A stretch of DNA of 64,000 bases from Stichopus chloronotus (taxonomy: Eukaryota; Echinodermata; Holothuroidea; Aspidochirotida; Stichopodidae), in contig CM037849.1 in the NCBI GenBank assembly GCA_021234535.1, positions 11,699,526 to 11,763,525 of the forward strand. Reading direction: 5' to 3'. The position numbers were made by a program, and so were the translations under genes. The notes beneath the pieces were generated by a model. That model was given only the letters and a program-made list of their open reading frames with translations. It searched no databases and was not told where the DNA came from. Every line of letters starts with the position of its first letter. Within the stretch, counting starts at the first letter, position 1. This document shows, one piece after another, positions 14,237 to 28,000 of this stretch.

Positions 14237-14426
14237 TTAAAATGTTTTACCGTCATCTTCCACCCCCCACCCAACGACATCTCCGTTTTTCTCGTTCTCG
14301 GCGATGAGCCAGTCTTCCAAAGGTTTGAAATATTCGAGGAAAGGTTCGAGGCTCATCTCTCTCTCTCCGGTGATGATTTCTAGAGTCTCGTCCCATGGAT
14401 GGCTCCCACCAGCACTTAACATCTTG
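14237..14426 (-). CDS. ACE-like exon 12: C-terminus and stop (short form)
   Basis: Begins with the split Ser codon, then [40 protein letters not shown] and VEDDGKTF before TAA at 14,237-14,239. It aligns with the last helices of the M2 domain and ends right after the GW motif, so this form is soluble and secreted. A possible donor, GACG followed by gtaaaa at 14,249-14,250, lies inside the last codons and would allow splicing to 11,556 in phase. The nearest AATAAA I see downstream on this strand is at 13,231-13,236. Confidence 0.93.
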
Positions 14427-17400
14427 CTGTGAGAGAATTAAAGATATACAGTTGTTGCAATAATAACGTAAGGTAAGTGGATAAATGAGATTTGCATTAA
14501 AAAAAAAACGAGACAAAAGTCACCCTAGGTTTTTGATATCATTACTGATTTATAGTTATTGTAGATCAATTATTATATAAGTTTTTAATTTAATTATAGA
14601 TTTCTTTATTTTGGTTAAACGAAATGTTTCATTCGTAACTGTGCAATTAAAGATATGAAGATGGATAGTTACCGCAATTGTCACAGTGTCTATAACATTA
14701 TACTGCTCTCACGTTTGAGCGAGTATGAGGTTGAACACTTATCTTTCTAAAATAGACCTGTGTAATTGACAATGTGTTTATTCAAATTACCTGCCCCCCA
14801 AAAAATCACACATGGCTCATTTCTCGAAACTGTGGGATCCCACCCCCCCCCCCACTTGTTCCCACACACAACACTGGCCATATACGCACGTTAATACAGT
14901 TACTGGGGAATTACTTTAGCAGAGTGTCGTGAGGACACATCGTTATCAACAAGAGAGGACAAAGTTTCCGGAAAGCATTTCTGTACTGCATGGTAATGGC
15001 GCGATTTTATTCCCTTACCTGAATAGTCTCCCAGCTTCTATCGAACCGTAAATATCGCACTTATGTAAGGGCCCCTCGTGTTGAGATTCATCGCACAGAG
15101 CCTTGTGAAATTGGAAAGTCAAGACACGGCTGAAGAAGTACCTGTCAGTGAGGTATCGGAGAATAATCAATACTACATTCAGACTAGTCGGATACTGGAT
15201 TTACTCCACCATCAAGTTTAAAGATGAACGAACTATTCACTCAGTATTGTTAGAAATTTCTCGGAATGTCTGAAATTGACTTTTGATCTGAATGAAAGAG
15301 GTATAAAAGAGAGTAGAAAAAAAAATGAGGTAAAGGATAAAGAAGGTAAAGAATAAGGAGCGATTCGTCCAGTAAAAAATAAACAACTAAAGATAGCAAA
15401 CACTTAAATAAAACAAACGAGTATGAGGAGTAAAACATTTTATTGAATGCTATGCTTTGTGAATGTGTGTGGGTGTGTGTGCGTGCGTCTGCGTGTGCGT
15501 ACATGTGACTAAGGACGTGGCACATGTGAAGTTCTCCAAAACTTCAGATTGAAAATGTAACATTGTTCTGGTAAATTGTGAATTTATTCCGTGGAGATTA
15601 TCTGAATATAAGGAAATTAAATGTTATTGATCTCTTTAAGCATGATTAGAACTCAACTACTCCAAACCACTCAAATGTGAAAGTGGTATTTCAAAGCCCA
15701 TTTGACACACTCGTGACACATCGTGGCATCAATTGTAGAGAATAATTCATCGGTCGTGGGCCTATTGTGTACGGGTTTTTTGTTTTTATTCATAATTTAA
15801 TTAACCAAGACGTAGTTTATAGCCAGTAGATGACTATAAACCTTACACTATCAGTGCCAAGAATATCCACATCGCACTATTCACATCGCACGGTCAGTTG
15901 ACCTATATGGACCATTAGGATTTAGGAGGAGTTATCTCAAATGTATGTGTAACACTCATCGATCCTGTATGTTGGTGCGGGTCATTTATTGTAAACTCAC
16001 CCGTTTGTGGCACTTTACCCCCTAAAGGCTCATTTATTCGGATCGATGTATCGGTAATGCATGTTTTCAAAATGGCGGAAACTCGTCTGATACTGTGGTG
16101 TGTTCCGTTGTTAAAAAGCATTGTACAGAAGAATTGGAAGGACCGTTTGCTACCCAGTATACATGGAAAGACAAGGGTGCAATTTATGGGTACCGTACCG
16201 CACGTTTATTTAGACCATGGAGCATCTACGAATGTTTAGACAACTAAACGAGATGGCAGCCACTTGGCAACCTTTTATATTGCGACTCAGTGTTCCATGC
16301 AGCTGCAATGGGTACACTGAGTGTTCACTGTACCCGTAGACTACCCTAGAAGATGCCTTGTGTTCGCACAGCTAATTATGTTAGTTTATGACGATGCTGT
16401 TTGTTCGGCAGTTCATTGTCGTCCCTGAATACCGTTGCCGTGTGTACCAAGAGGGTATTTTTGGCTGGCAACACTGGAAAACCGTTGTTTCAGGTTTCGG
16501 AATCCGCATTTTTTTTTTAATTTGACAAAATAAATTACCGAACAATAACACACCCCCTGTTCTCCTCGTTATCCATGGTTCATCGAACCTGCCACAGTGT
16601 GAATGATGATGTGTTTCATATAATAACAGATATAACATATGTTCTTCACTCATGGTATGTACGAAGTTATTTATGGCTTTCATTAATTCTGTTTTCCCAA
16701 AGGATGTCGGACTGCCGGTGAATGGTATCTTAAATGGTATCTCGTAATTTCCCAATGGGCTTTTGATTTCCATTTTTAAAGTTTGAAAATCATGTGCCTC
16801 CGGCCATGTACAATCAACCAATTCAACATTGGTGTATTTACATGATTGTGGGAAGGCATTGGATATTTAATTGGGATCAAACAAACAAACTGAAACATCA
16901 AAATAATGCATAAAACCTCGGCGACAGCATGGTTGTAAGATAAGTTACTCATTTTACACAAGTATGAAAACTGCAAGCGCTCTGGAAGTGAGCGGACAAG
17001 CTACGTGTAGGTTTAATAGCATCAAAAATCAATACGGACTACCCTTTGTAGATCGATACACTGTATGACCGTTATACAATGCAGGGGAGGGGATGGAAGG
17101 GGAGGGGGATGGAAGGGGAAAATGAAAATGAGAAACAGTAATGCAAAGTCGTCCCAAACTCCCTTCCTAAACGATTTTGATTACAAAACTGTTTTGGTTG
17201 CAGTTTGGTAGTTGAATAACTCAAAGTTATTAGCATGTATACCCAACGTGTAATTGTGTTGAAATATCCTCTTGTGTGCTCTGTTGTGTTTACAGTCTGC
17301 AGGGCTGTGTATGGTAACAACTAAAGAAAAAAAAAAAACAGAGAATTGTTAATCTACGATATTTATTCGTATTATTTATTCGCATTTTCTGTAACTTTCC

Positions 17401-20400
17401 CATCTTTATATTGTGTCAACTGTTTCCCCTACATTGCAGTTTTTATCAGATAATGTCTCTTCACAGACACTAAAGCTAGGAGAAATACAGGTCAGATCAC
17501 GTCATTTAAGCAATTTAACTGTACTTTTTGTGCGAACTTCTAATGGTAGTAACATATGTTGACCTTTCATACGCACGGTCCATTGATCTAACACTTTATA
17601 ATCTTAAAAAGATAAAAAAAAAACATACAACAAGAAGAGGAAGAACAAGAACACTGAAAATATGTTTGACATGTAATGGAAGAATTCGCTACTAAGTGTA
17701 TCTGGCTACTGAAATTAGAAGATAAGTGCAGTGGGCACTACACAGTTTGATGCTGAAAAGTTTCATACGTAGCCTACGTGTGCTGTAGCCTGTATGTATC
17801 ATCAACTATCACTACACTCTTGCTTACTTAGCATTGCGCAATGTACGAACAGCATGGGAACCGTAAGCATTCGGTTATGTTTATTCATATAACGTCATCT
17901 CAGTCTTACCCTGTGATTGGTCATCGTATAGAGGAGGCTGTGGTGTCTTGTAGGCCTACATGAACGTTTATTTTTTGCACCCGACAAATATTAAAGAGTT
18001 CTCATTCATCAGTCATTAACGCAATAATTACCGTTTCTTCTCCTTCAAACACCTCCCCAACGTCTCTTTATTTCGTTGAACAATCAGTTTAGAAAGAAAA
18101 ATCAACAAAAGGTGAATTTTCTCAGTCAAACCCTGATTTCCCCTTTAAGTTGTTATTCATGGGTCTTGCCGGCATTAAGCTTGTATGCTGCTTTAATGAT
18201 GATGTACCTCAAGTGTCCACAGTGATAATGTAATAAGACATCTGCCGTATTATGTAAATTGGTCAGCAGTTCGTCGTGTTGTGATCATCTGCCGTATATA
18301 TATGGCTGATTTAAGGAGAACCTCTCACGAGATAAAACCGCTCTTTTTTTTTTCTTCCGAAAACTTCGAACGCATCTGCTTGCCTTTGCACCAGAATGTC
18401 TCCGGCAGATGCAAATTGTATGCAAATTATATGTATAGCAAGACGATACATGATGAGCCTTGCCAGCGTCGATGTCACACAAAGTATATGCACCAGAAAT
18501 GTACAGGCACTGTATTGACACATATGGAAGTGTACAATAAGGGTCGAGAATAGATATGGGCTGACGTCATAGGCATGGGCTAATGTCAAGTTGCCTCCAA
18601 TACATAGATGCTACGGTGCATTCGACCCCTCATAATCTGTTCAGTGTCACAATTTTCAGACTGTGCCTTTCTCTGTCCTTGGATATATTTTGTTAGCACT
18701 CTTAGCACAGGATTGCGGAAGTATTCCCCATGCAGTGAGGAGATATAAAGTTTTACCCCAATCCACCATTGCCGCTGTGTCAGCTTTTGGGCCTACCCAC
18801 CCCATTGTAAAAAAAATGTCTTTGTTATAAAGGTTATAGTAACATGAGCATAAGGTGATACTCTCTCGTCCGCATTGCTCTATTCAATAAGTTCAAGTGT
18901 TTTTTTTTTTTTTTTTTCAAAATCAGGATCGAATGTCCCAAAGACACCAGCACCTCACAGCCACATTGAAATAATACAAAAATGGAAAATCAAATTATGA
19001 ATTAGGAATTACCTTCAACATTCAGTAATGACTTTTCAGATACCAAATCACGCGCACACAACTGCTAGCGCACACAACACACTTATTTTCTTGTACCACA
19101 TTCAACGGTTAGGCTATACAGCAATATCAGTGGGAGGTTTACTTATTAGTGCCCTGGTTGAAGTTTGTCTTTCAGAAGATTCTACATTTGCTGATGACGT
19201 ATGCGTTCACCACCATAAGTTTCTGTAGAAATAAATACAACTATTAAAAACAAAGAGCAAGAAGAAATAAAAAAGTCTTCAATGGATCACATATAGGAGA
19301 CCCATTTTGGCGCATTTAATTACAGGCTGCAGCAATAGTCGCGGTATAATTAGGTGAAGTTCACAAGTGAACTACGGCGGTAAATTTTTATTGCTTAATC
19401 CTTACCTGATGTGAGGGACGTCGTAGGCAACATGGAAGAAAGAAGCTGCATCCAAATAATCTTCCCCTCTCTCTATGGGCGGAGAAATACCTTCTAATTC
19501 TAGTCTAATTGGGTAATGGAGAAAGAAAGAAAAAACAATGTGAAACACGTACCTAATTAATTAACGTTACCGTGTCCTTGTTACAATATAATCGAGTGCG
19601 TACGTATCGTACACAATGACTGCCAGTCCAATTGAAAAGAATGCACTCTCAGATATACCTTTTTCTTATTTGGCATATTTATTAAGGATTTCTTTGCAAA
19701 ATCTTTCATTGCACCAACTCCCACAACGCTGTCACTTTTTCACTTGTATACTTCTCCCACACTGTCTTGTTCATCTATTGCTTTTATAAATGGGGGGGGG
19801 GGGGGTTATGTTTCACTTTACACTTTACAACGTCCTTTATGAAGATGAAAGTGATCAACAATGTAAAGCAATATAAGCAATATTTGATAAATGTTTTCTA
19901 GCGATTTTAATATTAGACTACTTATAATCGATTTAACAGCCTGATGCAAATTATTTCACCATGCAAGACCCATTCATCTTCAAAAAACGTTTTTTTATTC
20001 GTTACTGATATAATATCAATTGTCCTCTGTCTTCAGTTACATCAGCTTTTCTTCGTGTTCGTGTTTAAATTTGTGTGAGTTATGTTTGACCCTGTTTATC
20101 TCTATCTATGACGTCATCGTCCACATATCCCTATGAATACCAGTATTTTAGAAACAATAAAGGGGACAATATGTTATAATTGGAACGACAGTTTGTCTGA
20201 CACATCTTTCTGATAGAGACCTAAAAGTAAAGAATACTTTTTCAGCCCTTGTCCGAATCATACATATTCAGAATCTACGAACATTGTCCAAATTTAAAGC
20301 GCGTGCAACATCTGAATTCTGAGATACTGCAAACATTGTTGGTCTACATTCTACCTACTGGCGACCTCAGATGACCTTTGACCTGGTCCAAACGCAACCC

Positions 20401-21964
20401 TCCTCCTCACACACCAACTCTGATCTGTTTTGAACCCTTCTTTCATAACTAGAGCGTAGATTGTAAATTGGGTGTAATGTAGATATACCTTAACATATTG
20501 TGGAAATCAATTTCAGGTCTCTCAAAAAATTGCAATGTTTTTTTTTATTTTATGACAGTCACGATTGTAAAGAAATAACAAAAGATATTCCAGTCGTTCT
20601 GCCTGGGTGACATCACAAAGTTCACATAATGCATGTAACATATTGAAAAAAGTCTTTATTAATTTATAACTTTTTGAACGGAACATGCCATTGAGATATG
20701 AATTTTCCACGTAAGTAGATGAAAATAGTCATATTTTTGTCTAAAATATCGATTTTCTTCAGTGATCAATCCCTTTAATGTGTCATTAACACTTTCCTTT
20801 TTGCAAGAACATGGACTAGTTATTGCTAACCGACATTGCTGACGAAATAGATCTTCTCCTTGTGCATGGCTAATATTTAGATCTAAGATAGTTTAGCAGT
20901 TGTTCTTAACCTTATGCACACGCTGACTCAGTATGCTCCCTTCCCTGTAAACCGTTTACACCTCTCAAATTGGCCTAGAATACACCTACCCTAAGCCTGG
21001 AGTGCATTCTATCTTAGAAAAATAACTTGTAAGTTAAATAGCAACTTCTGATTTCTTGGTTAACGTAGGTAGGCCTAAAAATGGTTTGAAACACTCAGAA
21101 CTGATTTAAGTTTTACACACGAAATTGCCGGCTTCAGATCAATGTGGACCTCTGATGTTCTTTGAAAACAGTCGGTCAAAAAATAGTCATAAAGTTATGG
21201 AATTTAGCCTTGTTAGCCATGGGGTAAATGTAAGTTACAACCCACAAACAATATGATATTACTCAATACTAACGTTACACTTAACTAGATTAGGTGGATC
21301 CGAAATGTATTGATTAAATAAAAACTCATGTCATCTTAGTGAATGGAAATGTATCCTCTTTGGTAAAAAAAATGATTATTTCAGTTTCTTGACATCGATT
21401 TGTTAATTACCATAGCACAACCGATGACAAGTTACAGAAGTTTATGGTGTAATGTTAAACCTCACTCGGCTAGCCTATCATTGACGTGGATATGGAGCCT
21501 AACAAACATAGCAACGTTTAGATTTAATTTCTTTGTAGTCTTTGTATTTATTTTTTTTTATTTTCAAGTCAGTCTTTTCACTCTAGTTTCTCCATGTCTT
21601 TCCGCCGCCTTATAGGGCCTTACGGGAAAACCGAAGCACTGCATCTGGTCATTTTAAAGGGACTGGTCACTGTAGAAAACTGGTATTTCCTTCTCATTCC
21701 CGAATATTAGTCAGATCGATGTGGTATTATTTCTGACTACAAATCTAACAACTTGGATGAACACCTACAGTCTTAGACAACCTCGGACAGGAAAGAAAAG
21801 TTTAGAAATACGGGTCTGCGATTTTCCGGAACTCTCCTCCTAACAGTTGTTACTGTAAAAGACAGAGCGCCCCTTAATTTGATGGAGTCCAAACTATGCG
21901 ATTTGTCCAAACTCTCTCTACATACGGCTCTGATTTATCTTAACGGTTTCCTTTCATTAAGAAA

Positions 21965-22040
<76 letters not shown>

Positions 22041-25000
22041 TTTTTGTATAGGACTCTAAGATATTCTTACCTCAAGCGCCACCAATCTCTGTTTATTGTG
22101 TCAATCGGAATACTACCGTCGAAAAGCTTCCACCTGTACAAGTCCACGAGGTAGGCAAAAGGCATTAAGGCGACATTTTCCAGGGCCATCTGCATCAAGT
22201 AATTGATTTCAGTCTCTGGAGACAAATATCAGAGCATATCTGAATATTCATTATGCAGGTGCTTATACTATACGAACCCTTAATTTCAAAATATGATTTT
22301 CGCTTTTTTACTGCTTTTGATTTAACACATTTTGTTCCAGCATAAACTGATACGTAAAGGCAAACAATGAACAGACATGTTAAACATGAAAGTGACAGGG
22401 GTAGTTGTATGGCACATGTACATACATGTTACAATGTCTTTATGTATCAAATGCAGTGGAAAAGGGGAAAACAGAAGTGCAATAATTACAAACACTATTA
22501 CCAAAAGTGAACTAAATCTATACGTTAAATCACTGGAAACATGTATGTAAACATTTTTTTTCATCAATAAAAACTTCAGAATAACAAACCGATATAACCA
22601 AAACAAATCACTCACACACAAACACACACACACCGATAAACAAATGAACTATTATCCCAAGAATTATCTCTCGTATACCTTCAATAAATTATCTTTACAT
22701 GCCTTTTATGCCGTTTCCGTTGTTTTTTTGTTTTTTTTTTTCAAAGTAGTTACTGTCATTTTCGTTCAGAAGTCACTTTCATGTACGTTTGAAAATAAAG
22801 GAAAACTTAAGATCAAGCATAATCTGATCCTTCTGATTTTTAAGCAAATAAGCAATCACTTAAATCTAATGATGAATATCCAACACAAACAGTTATTTAA
22901 CCCGACTTCACACAACACCAATAATTACCCCCGACTTTGCCAAACACCAATAATTACCCCGACGTCACACAACACCAATAATTAACAAGACTTCACACAG
23001 CAAAAATAATTAACCCGACTTTCCGAAACACCAATAAACTTGACTGCCAGAGGAATCCCGGGCAGTTTCATTGTCACTCCCATTCCATTCATGACACTTT
23101 ATGCAATATACGAGACTACACGCCATGATATGACCATAGTCTATATATTGTACTATCCGAGGACAATATACCATGCATGTATCATACTTATTCCATAATA
23201 AAATTCCATAGTATGACTGGTATACATTCCATGATATGACTGTATATTCCATAATATGAAAGTGTATTACATGGTATAAGACTACTATTTCATAATATGG
23301 CAGTAGGCTATATTCCATAATATGGGATTATATTCGAAAATATGGGACCTGTATTCCGTAATATGAGACTGCACTTAACAACATGGGACAATATTCCATG
23401 TGATGCCATATTTTATAATATGGAACTATATTTCATAATATGATGCTACATACAACTATATTCCATTATATGGGAGTGCTCAGTATTATGTTAGTCTATA
23501 TTCCATAATGATATTCCATAATATGGAGCTACATCCCATAATATGGGACTGTAGCTGATTACAATATGAAACTGTGTTCTATAGTATCGGACTATGTTCC
23601 ATAATATGGGACTATGTCCCGTAGGTGGTATTACTTTCCATGGCATTTGACTATATATCATAATATGCCATATTATATTCCATAATATGGAACAACATTC
23701 CATAATATGAGAGTACATTATATGAAACAAATAGGGTATACTGAGAAAAATGAAGCAAACTGTATTTGAAAGCTGGGTAAATAAAATACATAACGAGTTT
23801 TGTTTGCCTGATACGAAAATATCAAGAATATAAGAAGAAGAACGAGAATACAAGGCAAATATCGCAACGCACTGCTTCAAAATTTCTTATTTTTTTTTTT
23901 CTGTTTTCAGCTTTGTGACGTCAAACCCTTACCATGAGATTCTATCGGTGGTTCATCCAACAGACCTATGGAGTATAAGTGTTCACTAGTCATGGTCGAA
24001 AGAAGTATCGTGTCGCCTATAGCTTCATGGAATGCTGGATTCGGGCTGGTACGAAGAGGTAGTGACAGGTCCTTGTACTGCATAAAATACTGTATATGAC
24101 CCATCTCGTGTTGAATCATTATAAAATCTTCTAAAAGTTGGTCGGTACACATTTTCAATCTGTGACAGGACAAAAAAAAAAAGAAGATCTAAGGAACAAG
24201 TGTTTGTGATCTTAACTTTAAAGGTGATTGGTGCTCTTATGAATATCTCACATGTGACGTCAGTCTTCACAACTCTAAGCACATGTTGGTATAGTAATAC
24301 ATGTTACTTATTTGCACGTATTCGTGCACAGCGACCAATAATATTAAGTTAGCAAAGCTTTGTAAATTGCACACCGATATGTTATTGCTACTTGCAAAGA
24401 GTAACCGTAAACTTATGGCATTAGCAGCTGGGAGTTATAAAAGAAAAAAAAAGAGGGACCTCACATGAAATAAAACGACCAGGTCACCTTTACAACAATG
24501 TTTTTACATAAAAAAGTGCCAAATTCAAGGAAAAGAAACATTTTTTGGTGCATTTAAAGAATAAGAAAAGTATCGGTCAATTAAACTTTTCTTCAATTTT
24601 CTTCGGGTCATCAAATTCCAATTTTCAGTAATGAACATTCTCAGGTTCAGATAAAAGATTCGTTTTATTTTATTCCCCCTAGAGCGGGAATCATTAGGTT
24701 AGTTTGCTTTCCTGTAGCTGAAAATCTCAGCGCAATTCAATACAAAATGCAGCGATGAATGGAAGATACATAACTTGCAAAACAAAATTACTGAAAATGT
24801 TCTAACAGATGTGAAACTGACAAAATAACTGATGTTTCTAGCTGCTGTATGATGGGACTGCTTACAGTATACATATTTTAGGAGACACTTTACCGTATCT
24901 AAAGCCCGCCTCACATCCTGCGATTTTTCTTTGATATCGAACGACAAGCTTCCATCCGACACAACAATCGGAAAGAATTTGCAGAGTGTGAGAACTTGTA

Positions 25001-28000
25001 CGATACTATACAACGCGATTTTCAGCAAACGCATGTTATATCGTAGCTAAGAATTTGTAGGGTACGAAAAGTATATTTTTAGATGAAAATTCTGTTTATT
25101 TTACTATTTTCTATATTTCTATTTACCATTTCCATTGCTATTAAAATTCGTTCGCATTAATGGAATGATGCAGATCTCATATTTGGTATGTGGATATACC
25201 ATACTAAATATAAGAAGCGTCATGCTTTTTGTGGAGATCCAAGATCATTTTGGGTCAACAAGGGTCAAATAGTCAAACCTTGTAAAAACGAGATATCAAG
25301 AAGGGAAACATATACAGATCTCATACTGTGGTATGTAGGTGTACCATATTAGGTACAAGAATCCTTTTGCTTTTGTTGGAGGTCAAAGGTCACTTGGGGT
25401 CAACATGAGTCAAGTAGTGAAAACATTATAAACACATTATCTCAAAGAGTAAGGAAACGTGTCTAGATCGTGGTTTGTAGGTAAACCTTATTGAGTACAA
25501 GGAGCCTATTGAGTTTGGTTGACGTCAACACTCATTTGTTGTCAATAGGGATCAAGTAGTCAAAACTTTGTAAACACAATATCTCTGGAGGGGAACAGTT
25601 GCACATATGCCATATTTGGTAAGTGAGTGTTTCGTATGTAGTGCAAGGACCCGATTGATGTTGGTGGATTTAAAAGGTCATTTGGGGTCATAACAATGGT
25701 CGATGAGTGAAAACCTTGTAAACACAAGATCTCAAGAGAGGAAGCTTATACAGATCTGGTTTTTTTGGTATATGGAGGTACTTTATTGAATACAAATAGT
25801 CTAATGTTTTTCGTGGGGGTCAAAGGTCATTTGAGCTCAAAAGAGGTCAAGTCGTGATAACCTTTTAGACACGACATCTCAAGATGAGAAGCTTGCACTC
25901 GTTTGATTATTGCACACATTACATTTGGTATGGAATGAAGCTCTTAAATGTCTCTGTGGTATGCAGTTATGCACGTTCAGATGGATACTACAGTATCTTT
26001 CACCGACTTAGGCGGTCAGCGGATGTCATTGTACATCTCATTTGGTGATGTGATACATAAATGTAATATTACAATAACCTAGCTCATTACACTTACTTGC
26101 CTTATGCAATATGTCAGATTCGTGAAACCTTCTGATAATTAATTCATCGAAACCACAATGCATTTGTGCATTCTGGTTTAAATTTCTCCTTTACACGTTT
26201 TAACAATATTGAACTATAAATTTAAAATGGCCTGACTATTGAACACAGAAATTTTTCAACAATAAACTATTAGAATGATGTCTTCCGCGTTTTTGTAAGT
26301 TCTGCAGTCCCGCCACAGAAGTGTGCTGCAACAAGTTACCCCATCTCAGCACCTCCGCACTTTCCTTAGGTTACTAAGATATCCCTGCATTAGCGTCATG
26401 TGGTCTATTCAGTGAGGGGTAATCTAAACTGAAGAAGTTGCCAATTGTAACTGTAACCAGGGAGCTACCACTTAGAACGAGGCAATAACATTCCATGACA
26501 TTGCTTTCTTGATATCCTGAATTTTCAGAATCACTGTTATTTTATATCTGCCAACTTGATTGCATGATCCCGGTCGCTCAACAAGGAAAGTTTGTCACAA
26601 AGGTTAAGTGCCAAGTCCAAAGGAGCACGGGAGTCAACAAGCCCTTTTGCGAAACAGTTCGGTTCAAACTTTAACAGTGCGCGAATTGTATGTAGACGTG
26701 AGCCTGTAATTTAAAGGGGCTCATTGAGTTGATATCAGTAAAGATTGCGGTGATTTTGAAGTATACAAACGCACGACAATACTCACAATTAGCATAATTA
26801 ATCAAGTTTCACATCCAATAGTTATATGAAAACTGTCATTTTTTTCGAATTTTTGACCGTTACTTGCTCTGATTGTGTGCATGTGAATGTACTAATGTGA
26901 AAATGTCTGGTCACAAAGTTTCAAAAACCAAATTTAATCGTTGGTTACTCACTCATTAATGTTCCAACGTATGTAAAACTTTGGGATCCTTTTAGTTTGA
27001 CTGTTTGTCATTAGTATGTGAAGGAAACTTGACCTGTTTAGAAAAATTGAGTGAATTTCACAAAACAACTCAATGAGCCTCTTTAACAACCAATTTCCCC
27101 TCCTGGGTATCAATTACCTCCCCCCGGTGAAGGTCGTTTGTAAATAACCTTGTTTACACCTTTCAAAAAGTTGTAAAATGGGTGAATCTAGAAACCGTTG
27201 AACAGGGTCCCTATAGTACAATTTCTGTGGGAGTTCATGTGACGTGCAGTTATTCAGACATGCATATCTGCAGTGTTTTTCTTATTGTTTTTTCTTTATT
27301 GAAATTTTTTTGCATATTTATTTCCTCTTTGAAGTTGTACCGCATAAGATTTGGTTTGGATCTTCCTCACTTCTTAGAGGAAATTAAAATTGTCTCCTCA
27401 CCTCACACACATACACAACGTTTTCCTATGTAATGAGAAGAAAAAAAGAGGATCAGTAAAGTTACACGTTCTCCCTGAGCCGCCACCTTCTCCTTGATGT
27501 TACATTTCCTGACCCAACGTGTGTTAATGTAGGTAGGACAAAAGAAATGGGTGGAGTCAATGAGATGGGTGGTGCCAATGAGATGGGTGGTGCCAATGAG
27601 GTCATGATGTACGTGGTACTCTTTCTGTTCAGGCATTTCCTTTCCAGCTTAATATATCTACAAATGTGCATCACTGCTGTTCAAGTTCGGATTCCGTCTG
27701 TCAGTGTAACTTTGCAACCACAGTTTGTCAACCAAATTGCCATGTTTCCACACTTTAAGCAGATGTAACACACTATTAGTTTCATTATTACACGAACAAT
27801 CAACCTCGAATCAAATGTTGGGCCTATACATTCCAAGAAAAATTCTGGATAAACTTCAGAAGTAGCGTCTCATCATTAGCTTCTGTTCAAATATTCGCTT
27901 TTACACACTTCTTACCCACGAGGAGCTGTAAAGATGGAAAAGTGTCGTCTCTTTCTTTCTAACCCCTGTCAGCCGAGTCGATTAGCATCGCCTTGACGTC

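Noticed and set aside
16381..16821. 146-codon minus-strand frame with a P-loop-like stretch ([11 protein letters not shown])
   Set aside because: The Gly-to-GKT spacing is one residue too long for a Walker A motif, the frame starts at TTG, there is no downstream Walker B, and composition drifts to repeat-like sequence. At best a decayed relic.
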